Shown: positions 1 through 8,056, numbered from the stretch's first letter. The stretch is DNA of 64,000 bases from Streptomyces cellostaticus (GCF_001513965.1 NZ_KQ948019.1:62001-126000); one strand, 5' to 3'. A program made the numbers and translations. The notes: generated by a model not told the origin, from the sequence alone.

Positions 1-39
1 GCCGGCAGCGAGGCCCTGGAACGCGCCGGGCTCGCGTAG
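1..39 (+). CDS. 3' end of an unidentified gene
   Basis: Frame 1 from the first base reads AGSEALERAGLA and stops at TAG (37-39). A strong hairpin follows 16 bases later, which fits the end of a transcription unit. Only 12 residues are inside the window, so no product can be assigned. Confidence 0.5.
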   Translation, partial: AGSEALERAGLA

Positions 40-55
40 CACCAGGAGATTTCAG

Positions 56-96
56 CGGCCGTGGTGGGGGCTCGGGGGTCTTCCCCGCCACGGCCG
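56..96 (+). terminator. Hairpin terminator after the partial upstream gene
   Basis: Inverted repeat with arms 56-69 and 83-96 (CGGCCGTGG paired with CCACGGCCG, continued by a GGGG/CCCC segment through one G-T pair). There is no T-run, as is common in Streptomyces terminators. Confidence 0.6.
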
Positions 97-247
97 TCAC
101 GGGAACAACGCGCCCGGCGCCGCTCGGTTACGACCCCGTGTTCCTCCTGTCGGTCGAGCCGGTGCGCCCTGCTGTTGCGACTCCTCTCTGTCCGCATTTG
201 ACTCGTTCTTTGCGGAATCCTGCGGAATGTGCAGAGAGGTGTCTTCC

Positions 248-1036
248 ATGTTGTCGGCCAAGAGTCTGTTCCAGGAGATCCTCGACGACGACGAGTCCTT
301 CCGGCTCTTCTGCTCCATCGCCGCCGGCGGCGAGTCCCAGGGCGGGTGGGAGAACGGGCGGATCGCCGCGCTGGTACCGCAGAGCGAACGCGCGCTCGCC
401 CCCAAGATCGCCCGCCACGGTGCCGACGAGGACAAGCACGGGCGCATCTTCAACGCCCTCATGAAGAAGCGCGGCCTCGCACCCGTTCCCGTCCCGCCCG
501 AGACCGACTACACGATGCTCCTGGAGCGGCAGGGCATCGGTCTCGCCCACGACAGGCTCCGGCGCGAGGAGCCGCTCACCGTGCGCGACATCATCGTCTA
601 CCTCTCGCACAGCAGGGTCACCGAACAGCGCGCCGCCGACCAGATGGTGATGCTCCGCACGTGCTTCGGCGACCACCCCGAGGTCGGCAAGGCCGTCCGC
701 ATGATCTCCCACGACGAGGACAACCACCTCGCCTACACCCACGAGGAACTGCTGCGCCTCGCCGACGCCGGGCACGGCCGGCTGATCCAGCGCACCCTGC
801 GCGCGTGCGCGCTCGCCGAGATCCGCGTCTACCGGGACGTCAGCCTCGCCGTCATGGCCCACATGGGCCGCATCCTCGGCTGGCCCAGGGGCAGGCGCGC
901 CGTCCTCACGGCCGGCATCCACGCCGTGTACGCCTACGAGCGCCTCGGCGGCTGGCACCGCATGGTGACCCTGTGCATGCCCGAGCGCCGCAACCCCCTC
1001 GGCGGGCCCGCCACCCCCGCTCCCGGGTTCGCCTGA
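248..1036 (+). CDS. Ferritin-like di-iron domain protein
   Basis: Predicted 262-residue soluble helical protein of the ferritin-like superfamily. Two ExxH motifs are visible, E61-D-K-H64 and E157-D-N-H160, with E126 as a possible bridging ligand, the pattern expected for a carboxylate-bridged di-iron site. The reaction is unknown; such proteins can be oxidases, iron stores or tRNA-modifying hydroxylases. ATG 248 was chosen because AGAGAGG lies about 7 bases upstream; an in-frame ATG at 227 has no such site. A -35-like TTGACT at 195-200 and a repeated TGCGGAAT (two copies, 11-base period) lie just upstream. CorA is convergent 7 bases downstream, with no room for a separate terminator. Confidence 0.75.
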   Translation: MLSAKSLFQEILDDDESFRLFCSIAAGGESQGGWENGRIAALVPQSERALAPKIARHGADEDKHGRIFNALMKKRGLAPVPVPPETDYTMLLERQGIGLAHDRLRREEPLTVRDIIVYLSHSRVTEQRAADQMVMLRTCFGDHPEVGKAVRMISHDEDNHLAYTHEELLRLADAGHGRLIQRTLRACALAEIRVYRDVSLAVMAHMGRILGWPRGRRAVLTAGIHAVYAYERLGGWHRMVTLCMPERRNPLGGPATPAPGFA

Positions 1037-1043
1037 GCGGCCC

Positions 1044-2045
1044 TCACAGCCAGCCGCGCTGCTTGAACAGGCGGTACAGCAGCACCTCCAGAGCGGCCAT
1101 CAGCAGGATCACCGCCGGGTAGGACGGCAGCCAGTGCAGCTCGGGCATGTGGTCGAAGTTCATGCCGTAGATACCCGCGATCATCGTGGGGACCGCGGCC
1201 ATCGCCGCCCAGGCCGAGATCTTGCGCATGTCGTCGTTCTGCCGCACGCTCATCTGCGCCAGATGCGCCGACAGGATGTCCGACACCAGCCGGTCCAGGC
1301 CCTCCACGGACTCGTTCACGCGCGCGAGATGGTCGTTCACGTCCCGGAAGAAAGGCCGCGCCTTGTCGTGCACGAACGGCACGGCACCGCCGAAGGGGCC
1401 GGTGCCGGCCAGCCGGGTCAGCGGCAGCGCGAGCGGTCCGGTGGCCCGGCGGAACTCCAGGATCTGCCGCTTGAAGGTGTAGATGCGGGAGGCGGTGTGG
1501 CGCGAGCCGCCGCCGCCCGGCGAGAACACCTCCGCCTCCAGCTCCTCCAGGTCCGTCTGCAGCTCCGTCGCCACCTCCAGGTAGTGGTCGACGGTGGCGT
1601 CGGAGATCGCGTACAGCACGGCCGTGGGGCCCTTGCCGAGCATCTCCGGCTCCTCCTCCAGCCGGTGCCGTACGGCCGCGAGCGAGGCCTCGCCGTGCCG
1701 GACGGTCACCACGAAGGCATCGCCGACGAAGATCATGACCTCGCCGGCCGAGACGGTGTCGCTCTCGGGCTCGTACACGACCGGCTTGAGGACCATGAAC
1801 AGCGAGTCGTCGTACACCTCCAGCTTGGGCCGCTGATGGGCCTTGAGGGCGTCCTCGACCGCCAGTGGATGGAGCCCGAACTCCTCGGTGACCAGGTCGA
1901 ACTCCCGCTCCGAGGGCTCGTACAGCCCGATCCACACGAACCCGCCCGCCGCCCGCGCCTCGTCCAGCGCGTCGGAGAGGTCATCCGGGCCCTCGCTGCG
2001 GTGCCCGTGGGTGTAGATGGCGCAGTCCACGATCACGGAGCGCAT
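1044..2045 (-). CDS. corA: CorA-family magnesium/cobalt transporter
   Basis: Membrane protein of 333 residues for divalent cation uptake (Mg2+, Co2+ or related). The large N-terminal cytoplasmic part is followed by two C-terminal membrane helices. The CorA signature is present as GIYGMNFDHMPE after the first helix (around residues 288-299), the loop that forms the selectivity filter in the pentamer. The C-terminus is basic (LFKQRGWL), typical for the family. Start at 2045 gives MRSVIVDCAIY; GAAGGGAGA lies immediately upstream, rather close. An in-frame ATG at 2072 would add 9 residues. It is divergent from the phosphomutase gene with about 50 bases between the starts. Confidence 0.88.
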   Translation of the reverse strand: MRSVIVDCAIYTHGHRSEGPDDLSDALDEARAAGGFVWIGLYEPSEREFDLVTEEFGLHPLAVEDALKAHQRPKLEVYDDSLFMVLKPVVYEPESDTVSAGEVMIFVGDAFVVTVRHGEASLAAVRHRLEEEPEMLGKGPTAVLYAISDATVDHYLEVATELQTDLEELEAEVFSPGGGGSRHTASRIYTFKRQILEFRRATGPLALPLTRLAGTGPFGGAVPFVHDKARPFFRDVNDHLARVNESVEGLDRLVSDILSAHLAQMSVRQNDDMRKISAWAAMAAVPTMIAGIYGMNFDHMPELHWLPSYPAVILLMAALEVLLYRLFKQRGWL

Positions 2046-2085
2046 TCTCCCTTCGCCCGGCCGCCTGCGCATGTCGCGATGCGCT

Positions 2086-2091
2086 TACCCT
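2086..2091 (+). promoter_or_regulatory. Candidate -10 box for a leaderless transcript
   Basis: TACCCT fits the TANNNT -10 pattern and is separated from the ATG at 2099 by 7 bases, so transcription would start at or next to the start codon. No ribosome binding site is present. The same arrangement recurs elsewhere in the window. Confidence 0.45.
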
Positions 2092-2098
2092 GGGCGGC

Positions 2099-2785
2099 AT
2101 GCCCACGCTGATCCTCGTCAGGCACGGACGGTCCACCGCCAACACCTCGGGAGTGCTCGCCGGGTGGACGCCGGGCGTCGCCCTGGACGAACGCGGGGCC
2201 GCGCAGGCCGCCGCGCTGCCCGGACGGCTCCAGGCGCTGCCGATCTCGGAGGTCGTCGTCAGCCCCCTCGAGCGCTGCCAGGAGACCGTACGGCCGCTGC
2301 TCGACGCCCGGCCCGGGCTGCGCGCCCACACCGAGGAGCGGATCGGTGAGTGCCACTACGGCGACTGGTCCGGCCGCAAGCTCGCCGAGCTGAAGGACGA
2401 GCCGCTGATGGAGGTCGTCCAGGCGCACCCGTCGGCCGCCGCCTTCCCGGGCGGCGAGTCCATGCGGGCCATGCAGACCCGCGCCGCCGAGGCCGTACGC
2501 GAGTGGAACGCGCGCGTGGAGCGCGACCACGGCGCCGACGCCGTCTACCTCATGTGCTCGCACGGCGACATCATCAAGTCGCTCGTCGCGGACGCCCTCG
2601 GACTTCATCTCGACCTGTTCCAGCGGATCTCCGTGGAACCGTGTTCCATCACTGCGATCCGCTACACCCGTCTCAGGCCGTTTCTCGTTCGTCTCGGCGA
2701 CACCGGCGATTTCGCCTCTCTTGCCCCGCGCGAGGAACCACCGGAGGAAGACGCACCGGTCGGGGGCGGTGCGGGCGCACCGTGA
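2099..2785 (+). CDS. Histidine phosphatase / phosphoglycerate-mutase-like protein (MSMEG_4193 family)
   Basis: Cytosolic 228-residue member of the histidine phosphatase superfamily. The phospho-accepting RHG motif is at the N-terminus (LILVRHGRSTAN), followed by SPLERCQET, the EER(I)GECHYGDW segment and the second catalytic histidine in MCSHGDII. This matches the actinobacterial MSMEG_4193 phosphomutase family, whose substrate is not established. It begins a run of co-directional genes leading to the mycothiol ligase mshC, an arrangement I recall as common in actinobacteria. It probably has a leaderless mRNA, because a -10 box sits 7 bases before the ATG. Confidence 0.85.
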   Translation: MPTLILVRHGRSTANTSGVLAGWTPGVALDERGAAQAAALPGRLQALPISEVVVSPLERCQETVRPLLDARPGLRAHTEERIGECHYGDWSGRKLAELKDEPLMEVVQAHPSAAAFPGGESMRAMQTRAAEAVREWNARVERDHGADAVYLMCSHGDIIKSLVADALGLHLDLFQRISVEPCSITAIRYTRLRPFLVRLGDTGDFASLAPREEPPEEDAPVGGGAGAP

Positions 2786-2876
2786 TCGTCGGGCGCAGTA
2801 GGGTGAAGCGATCCGCGCAGTCGCCTTCACGCACGGCTCGCACCGCAGTGACTCTCGAATCCAATGGAGACAGGAC

Positions 2877-3467
2877 GTGTCCCGTCAGGTGTTCCTCTAC
2901 GATCCGCCGGACCGCTTCGTGGCCGGCACGGTCGGGCTGCCCGGACGCCGTACGTTCTTCCTCCAGGCCACCGCAGGCTCCCGGGTGACCAGCGTGGCTC
3001 TGGAGAAGACCCAGGTCGCCGCGCTCGCCGAGCGCATGGACGAGCTGCTGGACGAGGTCGTACGGCGCAGTGGCGGCAGCGCGGCCGTCCCCGCCATGAC
3101 ACCCTCCGAGATCGCCGACACCGGCCCGCTGGACACCCCCGTCGAGGAGGAGTTCCGGGTCGGCACCATGGCCCTGGCCTGGGACGGCGAGGAACAGCGC
3201 ATGATCGTGGAGGCCCAGGCTCTCGTGGAGCTGGAGGCCGACACCGAGGAGGACCTCGCCGAGGCCGAGGAGCGGCTGCTCCAGGACGAGGAGAACGGGC
3301 CCCCGATGCTGCGGGTCCGGCTGACCGGCGCGCAGGCCAGGGCCTTCGCCAAGCGCGCCCTCGACGTCGTCAACGCCGGGCGGCCGCCGTGCCCGCTGTG
3401 CAGCCTCCCGCTCGATCCGGAAGGACACGTATGTCCGCGCCAGAACGGATACCGCCGCGGAGCCTGA
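2877..3467 (+). CDS. DUF3090 family protein
   Basis: Actinobacterial protein of unknown function, 196 residues. It starts at GTG 2877, 7 bases after GGAGAC. The first half is a beta-rich segment (RQVFLYDPPDRFVAGTVG, FFLQA); the middle is very acidic. The C-terminus carries CPLCSLPLDPEGHVCPRQNGY, a possible zinc-binding CxxC plus a further Cys. The last 37 bases overlap the start of the next gene, so the two are probably translationally coupled. The family is regularly found beside the PI-kinase-like gene and mshC, which suggests a shared but unknown task. Confidence 0.85.
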   Translation: MSRQVFLYDPPDRFVAGTVGLPGRRTFFLQATAGSRVTSVALEKTQVAALAERMDELLDEVVRRSGGSAAVPAMTPSEIADTGPLDTPVEEEFRVGTMALAWDGEEQRMIVEAQALVELEADTEEDLAEAEERLLQDEENGPPMLRVRLTGAQARAFAKRALDVVNAGRPPCPLCSLPLDPEGHVCPRQNGYRRGA

Positions 3468-4261
3468 CGGCCGATCCGCACGCCGTCGAGCTGCTCGCGC
3501 TCGGTGACCTGTCCGTGCGCGGCCGGATCCGAGAGGCGTCCAACGCGGCGCTGTTCTGCACGGTCGCGCTGGACGGCCGCGAAGCCTCCTGTGTGTACAA
3601 GCCCGTGGCCGGCGAGCGCCCGCTGTGGGACTTCCCCGACGGCACCCTCGCGGGCCGCGAGGTGGCCGCCTACGAGGTCTCCGAGGCCACCGGATGGGGA
3701 CTCGTCCCGCCGACCGTGCTGCGCGACGGACCGTACGGCGAGGGCATGTGCCAGCTGTGGATCGACGTGAGCGCGGAGGCCGAACTGCTCGCCCTGGTCG
3801 ACGGCGAGGAGCCCGAGCCGGGCTGGAAGGCGATCGGGTTCGCCGAGGTCGGCGAGGGCCGCACCGCGCTGCTGGTGCACGCCGACGACGAGCGGCTGCG
3901 CCGCCTCGCCGTCCTGGACGCCGTGATCAACAACGCCGACCGCAAGGGCGGCCACCTGCTTCCCACCACGGACGGACGGCTCTACGGCATCGACCACGGG
4001 GTCACCTTCAACGCCGAGAACAAGCTGCGCACGCTGCTGTGGGGCTGGGCCGGGGAGCCCCTGACGGCGGAGGCCGTCGACGTGCTCAAGGGGCTGGGGA
4101 CAGGCCTCGCCGAGGGCGGGGAGCTGGCCGCGCGGCTGGCCGGGCTGATCACCCCGGCCGAGATCGAGGCCACGCGCGCGCGGGTCGACGTACTGCTCGC
4201 CTCCGGCCGGCACCCGGAGCCGGGCGGGGAGTGGCCGGCCATCCCGTGGCCGCCGGTGTGA
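3431..4261 (+). CDS. PI3/4-kinase-like fold protein (SCO1664 family)
   Basis: Protein of 276 residues related to the phosphatidylinositol 3-/4-kinase and HipA fold, the family named after SCO1664. Kinase elements can be seen in order: an ATP-binding lysine in VCVYKPVAGE, a long catalytic segment INNADRKGGHLL with Asp and Asn suitably placed, and a metal-binding Asp in YGIDHG. All look intact, so it is probably an active kinase; the substrate is unknown. The start at ATG 3431 follows GGAAGGACACGT and overlaps the DUF3090 gene by 37 bases. The next gene makes mycothiol, an inositol-containing thiol, so a small inositol-like substrate is conceivable, but that is only inference. Confidence 0.82.
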   Translation: MSAPERIPPRSLTADPHAVELLALGDLSVRGRIREASNAALFCTVALDGREASCVYKPVAGERPLWDFPDGTLAGREVAAYEVSEATGWGLVPPTVLRDGPYGEGMCQLWIDVSAEAELLALVDGEEPEPGWKAIGFAEVGEGRTALLVHADDERLRRLAVLDAVINNADRKGGHLLPTTDGRLYGIDHGVTFNAENKLRTLLWGWAGEPLTAEAVDVLKGLGTGLAEGGELAARLAGLITPAEIEATRARVDVLLASGRHPEPGGEWPAIPWPPV

Positions 4262-4341
4262 GCACATCGGCAGCCGATGTGCAAGAACGCAGAACCGGCC
4301 ATCCGGCTTGAGCCCGTTCGTATCCGCAGCTCGTGGCCGGT

Positions 4342-4347
4342 TAGGCT
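4342..4347 (+). promoter_or_regulatory. Candidate -10 box, leaderless mshC transcript
   Basis: TAGGCT lies 7 bases before the mshC ATG at 4355, and there is no ribosome binding site in between. The identical hexamer at the same distance precedes trmI (29287) and the small membrane protein gene at 45917. Confidence 0.5.
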
Positions 4348-4354
4348 CATGTAC

Positions 4355-5584
4355 ATGCATGCCTGGCCCGCTTCCGAGGTCCCCGCCCTGCCTGGTCAGG
4401 GCCGCGACCTGAGGATCCACGACACCGCGACCGGCGGTCTGGTCCCCCTCGACCCCGGTCCCGTCGCCCGTATCTACGTCTGCGGCATCACGCCGTACGA
4501 CGCGACCCACATGGGTCACGCGGCGACCTACAACGCGTTCGACCTCGTTCAGCGCGTGTGGCTCGACACCAAGCGGCAGGTCCAGTACGTCCAGAACGTC
4601 ACCGACGTCGACGATCCGCTGCTGGAGCGCGCCGAGCGGGACGGCCTGGACTGGGTCGCCCTCGCCGAGAAGGAGACGGCCCTCTTCCGCGAGGACATGA
4701 CCGCCCTGCGGATGCTCCCGCCCCAGCACTACATAGGCGCCGTCGAGGCGATACCCGGCATCGTCCCGCTCGTGGAGCGGCTGCGGGAGATCGGCGCGGC
4801 TTACGAGCTGGAAGGCGACATCTACTTCTCCGTCGAGTCCGACCCGCACTTCGGCCAGGTCTCGAACCTGGACGCGGCCGCCATGCGGCTGCTGTCCGCC
4901 GAGCGCGGCGGCGACCCGGACCGCCCGGGCAAGAAGAACCCGCTCGACCCGATGCTGTGGATGGCGGCCCGCGAGGGCGAGCCCAGCTGGGACGGCGGCA
5001 CCCTCGGTCCGGGGCGCCCCGGCTGGCACATCGAGTGCGTGGCCATCGCCCTCGACCACCTCGGCATGGGCTTCGACGTCCAGGGCGGCGGCTCCGACCT
5101 GGCCTTCCCGCACCACGAGATGGGCGCCTCGCACGCCCAGGTGCTCACCGGCGAGTTCCCGATGGCCAAGGCGTATGTGCACGCCGGCATGGTCGCCCTG
5201 CACGGCGAGAAGATGTCCAAGTCCAAGGGCAACCTCGTCTTCGTCTCCCGGCTGCGCCGGGACGGCGTCGACCCGGCCGCGATCCGGCTGGCCCTGCTCT
5301 CCCACCACTACCGCTCCGACTGGGAGTGGACCGACCAGGTCCTCCAGGACGCCGTCGATCGTCTCGGCCGCTGGCGCTCGGCCGTCTCCCGGCCCGACGG
5401 CCCGTCCGCGGACGCGCTCGTCGAGGAGATCCGCGAGGTCCTCGCGAACGACCTGGACGCCCCCGCGGCGCTCGCCGCCGTGGATCGCTGGGCGGCCCGT
5501 CAGGAGGCCGACGGCGGCACCGACGCCGGTGCGCCCGGCCTCGTGAGCCGGGCGGTGGACGCACTGCTGGGCGTGGCGCTGTAG
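4355..5584 (+). CDS. mshC: Cysteine:GlcN-Ins ligase, mycothiol biosynthesis
   Basis: ATP-dependent ligase that joins cysteine to the amino group of 1-D-myo-inosityl-2-amino-2-deoxy-alpha-D-glucopyranoside, the third step to mycothiol. It is a class I tRNA-synthetase-like cytosolic enzyme of 409 residues, related to CysRS. The zinc ligand C43 ([10 protein letters not shown]), the HIGH-type motif HMGH (52-55) and the KMSKS loop ([10 protein letters not shown], about 285-294) are all present. Start at ATG 4355 gives [10 protein letters not shown], the usual Streptomyces N-terminus; ATG 4349 is possible but sits almost on the -10 box. The last 62 codons and the terminator are duplicated immediately downstream, yet the reading frame of the gene itself is intact. 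Confidence 0.95.
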   Translation: MHAWPASEVPALPGQGRDLRIHDTATGGLVPLDPGPVARIYVCGITPYDATHMGHAATYNAFDLVQRVWLDTKRQVQYVQNVTDVDDPLLERAERDGLDWVALAEKETALFREDMTALRMLPPQHYIGAVEAIPGIVPLVERLREIGAAYELEGDIYFSVESDPHFGQVSNLDAAAMRLLSAERGGDPDRPGKKNPLDPMLWMAAREGEPSWDGGTLGPGRPGWHIECVAIALDHLGMGFDVQGGGSDLAFPHHEMGASHAQVLTGEFPMAKAYVHAGMVALHGEKMSKSKGNLVFVSRLRRDGVDPAAIRLALLSHHYRSDWEWTDQVLQDAVDRLGRWRSAVSRPDGPSADALVEEIREVLANDLDAPAALAAVDRWAARQEADGGTDAGAPGLVSRAVDALLGVAL

Positions 5585-5647
5585 CCCAGGTAGGGCAAAG
5601 GGGCGGTTCCCACCCGGGGAACCGCGCCTCTTCGCTGCTCAGTCCTC

Positions 5648-5839
5648 CCCGACGGCCCGTCCGCGGACGCGCTCGTCGAGGAGATCCGCGAGGTCCTCGC
5701 GAACGACCTGGACGCCCCCGCGGCGCTCGCCGCCGTGGATCGCTGGGCGGCCCGTCAGGAGGCCGACGGCGGCACCGACGCCGGTGCGCCCGGCCTCGTG
5801 AGCCGGGCGGTGGACGCACTGCTGGGCGTGGCGCTGTAG
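5648..5839 (+). pseudogene. Duplicated 3' fragment of mshC
   Basis: A second copy of the last 62 codons of mshC through its TAG stop (5837-5839), created by the 255-bp tandem duplication. It has no start codon or ribosome binding site of its own and is not expected to be translated. Confidence 0.85.
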
Positions 5840-5854
5840 CCCAGGTAGGGCAAA

Positions 5855-5883
5855 GGGGCGGTTCCCACCCGGGGAACCGCCCC
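5855..5883. terminator. Bidirectional hairpin between mshC and the PAC2 gene (intact copy)
   Basis: Arms GGGGCGGTTCCC (5855-5866) and GGGAACCGCCCC (5872-5883) pair perfectly, flanked by AAA and CTCTT. The duplicated copy at 5600-5628 has the same hairpin but with a mismatch in the stem at 5626. Transcripts of mshC therefore meet two terminators in series. Confidence 0.75.
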
Positions 5884-5893
5884 TCTTCGCTGC

Positions 5894-6958
5894 TCAGTCC
5901 TCCGACGTGTCCTCGTCGCCGCCCTCCGGGGAGCCTTCCGAGGAACCCCCGGCGGGTCCGGTGGGACCAGCGGGTCCGGCGGGACCTTCGGAGGAGCCTT
6001 CCGCGGTCCCGGACGCTCCCGGCTTCGGCGGCTTCGGCGGCCGCGTCCTGCCGCTCGGGTTGTCCCGCAGATACGAGGTGTCCTGGCCGTCCGCCGTCGC
6101 GTGCCCGCCCGGCGGGCTGACGTCCCGGCGCCGCAGATAGCGCTCGAACTCGCGGGCGATCGCCTCACCGGACGCCTCCGGCAGCTCGGCGGTGTCCCGG
6201 GCCTCCTCCAGCGTCTGGACGTACTCGGCGACCTCGCTGTCCTCGGCGGCCAGCTGGTCCACGCCCACCTGCCAGGCCCGCGCGTCCTCGGCCAGCTCGC
6301 CCTGCGGGACGCGCAGGTCCAGCAGGTCCTCCAGACGGTTCAACAGCGCCAGCGTGGCCTTGGGGTTGGGCGGCTGGGAGACGTAGTGCGGTACGGCCGC
6401 CCACAGCGACACCGCCGGGACGCCCGCGTGCGTGCACGCCTCCTGCAGGACGCCGACGATGCCCGTCGGGCCCTCGTACTTGGTCTCCTCCAGGTCCATG
6501 CGCTGGGCCAGGTCCGGATCGGACGTGACCCCGCTGACCGGAACCGGACGCGTGTGCGGCGTGTCACCGAGCAGGGCGCCCAGGATGACCACCAGTTCCA
6601 CGCCCAGCTCGTGCGCGAAGCCCAGCAGCTCGTTGCAGAACGAGCGCCAGCGCATGGATGGTTCGATGCCCCGGACCAGCACCAGGTCGCGCGGCTTCTC
6701 GCCGCCGACCCGGACCACCGACAACCTTGTCGTCGGCCACGTGATCTTGCGCACTCCGCCGTCCATGAACACCGTGGGGCGGTTCACCTGGAAGTCGTAG
6801 TAGTCCTCGGCGTCCAGCGCCGCGAACACCTCGCCCTTCCACTCGCGTTCCAGATGCGCGACCGCCGTGGAGGCGGCGTCGCCGGCATCGTTCCAGCCCT
6901 CGAACGCGGCCACCATGACTGGGTCGATCAGCTCGGGAACCCCCTCCAGCTCGATCAC
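5894..6958 (-). CDS. PAC2 family protein with collagen-like C-terminal tail
   Basis: Protein of 354 residues; about residues 1-280 form a PAC2 (proteasome assembly chaperone 2-like) domain, starting with IELEGVPELIDPVMVAAFEGWNDAGDAAS. Bacterial PAC2 proteins are common in actinobacteria, but their role in proteasome assembly is not established. The tail (about 285-354) is disordered and rich in Pro, Gly, Ser and acidic residues, including GPAGPAGPTGPAG, a run of collagen-type Gly-Pro-X triplets. GTG 6958 was chosen because AAGGAGG lies about 7 bases upstream. It is convergent with mshC and shares its terminator. The proteasome genes of this genome lie about 25 kb away. Confidence 0.82.
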   Translation of the reverse strand: MIELEGVPELIDPVMVAAFEGWNDAGDAASTAVAHLEREWKGEVFAALDAEDYYDFQVNRPTVFMDGGVRKITWPTTRLSVVRVGGEKPRDLVLVRGIEPSMRWRSFCNELLGFAHELGVELVVILGALLGDTPHTRPVPVSGVTSDPDLAQRMDLEETKYEGPTGIVGVLQEACTHAGVPAVSLWAAVPHYVSQPPNPKATLALLNRLEDLLDLRVPQGELAEDARAWQVGVDQLAAEDSEVAEYVQTLEEARDTAELPEASGEAIAREFERYLRRRDVSPPGGHATADGQDTSYLRDNPSGRTRPPKPPKPGASGTAEGSSEGPAGPAGPTGPAGGSSEGSPEGGDEDTSED

Positions 6959-7112
6959 CCAGTGCCTCCTTCCGACGTGCCCTCGCCTGACGTCCCAACC
7001 TTACGGCGTCCGGCGGGGGCGACCGCAGCCCCCTTGCCCGGGGGATGCACGGATCACTGCCCCGTTCGCAAGTGCGGAACACCCCAGCGCTCCACTCGGG
7101 CAAGTGGGCCGG

Positions 7113-7190
7113 CCCAAGGGGCGCGGGGAACTGCGCGACCAGCCACAACGAGCCGCCACTGACAAGACGGCCCGCACCCCTGCGGCGCCT
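7113..7190. repeat. Dispersed Streptomyces intergenic repeat (by recall)
   Basis: The stretch containing AAGGGGCGCGGGGAACTGCG followed by CGACCAGCCAC resembles a short sequence that I recall occurring many times between genes in Streptomyces genomes. It lies between two genes read leftwards and has GC-rich imperfect dyad character. No second copy is present in this window, so the assignment rests on recognition only. Confidence 0.4.
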
Positions 7191-7201
7191 CTCGGCCGAA
7201 C

Positions 7202-7873
7202 TCACAGCGTGGACCGCAGCCACTGCTCCACGCTCGCGATGTGCACGGTCGCCCAGGAGCGGGCCGCCTCCGCGTCCCGGTCGCGCAGCGCGGCGAGGAT
7301 CGCCCGGTGCTCGCGCAGGGTGCGGCCGACCGCGTCCTCCTGGGTGAGCCCCCGCCAGATCCGGGCCCGGGTGGTCGGCCCCGACAGCCCGTCCAGCAGC
7401 GAGCACAGCACCGAGTTCCCGGCGCTCTGCACGATGCCCCGGTGGAACTCCAGATCGCAGGCGACCAGTTCCTCCACCGAGGGCGCGGCCCCGAGCGCGT
7501 CCAACTGGGCCGAGAGCGCGTCGAGTTGCTGCTCGCTGATGCGCAGGGCCGCCATCGCCGTCGCCGCCGGCTCCAGGATCCGGCGCACCGCGAGGAACTC
7601 CAGCACCGTGTCGTCGCGGTGGAAGTCCACGACGAAGCTCATCGCCTCCAGCAGCAGCTGCGGATCGAGGCTGGTGACGTAGGTGCCGTCGCCCTGCCGC
7701 ACATCCAGGATCCGGATCAGCGACAGGGCCCGTACGGCCTCCCGCAGGGAGTTGCGGGACAGGCCGAGAGCGGCGGCGAGTTCGCTCTCCTTGGGCAGCC
7801 GGTCACCGGGGCGCAGAGCACCGGAGACGATCATGTCCTTGATCTTCTCGATCGCCTCGTCGGTGACTGCCAT
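7202..7873 (-). CDS. GntR-family transcriptional regulator, FCD (FadR) type
   Basis: Regulator of 223 residues. The N-terminal winged helix-turn-helix (about 5-70) contains the GntR signature DRLPKESELAAALGLSRNSLREAVRAL. The C-terminal all-helical FCD domain (about 80-215) has histidines suited to metal and ligand binding (LEFHRGIV, EHRAIL). Such proteins usually respond to small carboxylates or sugar acids. A perfect 7+1+7 palindrome lies about 20 bases before the start, so autoregulation is likely. It is divergent from mtnA, with 183 bases between them, and could regulate the methionine salvage genes; this is inference from position only. Confidence 0.85.
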   Translation of the reverse strand: MAVTDEAIEKIKDMIVSGALRPGDRLPKESELAAALGLSRNSLREAVRALSLIRILDVRQGDGTYVTSLDPQLLLEAMSFVVDFHRDDTVLEFLAVRRILEPAATAMAALRISEQQLDALSAQLDALGAAPSVEELVACDLEFHRGIVQSAGNSVLCSLLDGLSGPTTRARIWRGLTQEDAVGRTLREHRAILAALRDRDAEAARSWATVHIASVEQWLRSTL

Positions 7874-7893
7874 GACCGGCCTCCCTGTCGCCC

Positions 7894-7908
7894 AGACATC
7901 CGATGTCT
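7894..7908. promoter_or_regulatory. Palindromic operator between the FCD regulator and mtnA
   Basis: AGACATCCGATGTCT has two perfect 7-base arms around one central base. Read toward the regulator, CATAAT (a good -10 box) lies just upstream, so the palindrome covers the transcription start, as expected for a self-repressing GntR-family protein. Confidence 0.6.
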
Positions 7909-8056
7909 CAGCACATTATGCGGGCACGACCTGGGCTGTTCGGGTGACCTGACCGGGCCCACCCCGAGGGTGGCTGCCCCGTCCCCCCGTCTCGAACTGT
8001 GGTTCTACGAGGTCATGTACGGTGTCGGAGACCATCGGAACATCAGGAGTGTCCTC

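Larger units (their letters stand above)
5393..5903. repeat. 255-bp direct tandem duplication spanning the mshC 3' end and terminator
   Basis: The stretch from 5393 is repeated from 5648 with a constant offset of 255 bases up to 5903. The only difference I find is G5626 versus C5881. The unit holds the last 62 codons of mshC, its stop, the convergent hairpin terminator and the last few bases of the facing PAC2 gene. Copy 1 keeps mshC intact; copy 2 keeps the PAC2 end intact, so no gene was broken. The near-identity implies a very recent event or a strain-specific variant; a misassembly cannot be excluded from sequence alone. Confidence 0.95.

Noticed and set aside
2897..5308. 803-codon open frame on the minus strand
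   Set aside because: It runs antisense to three genes with clear family motifs; its composition is typical of antisense shadows.
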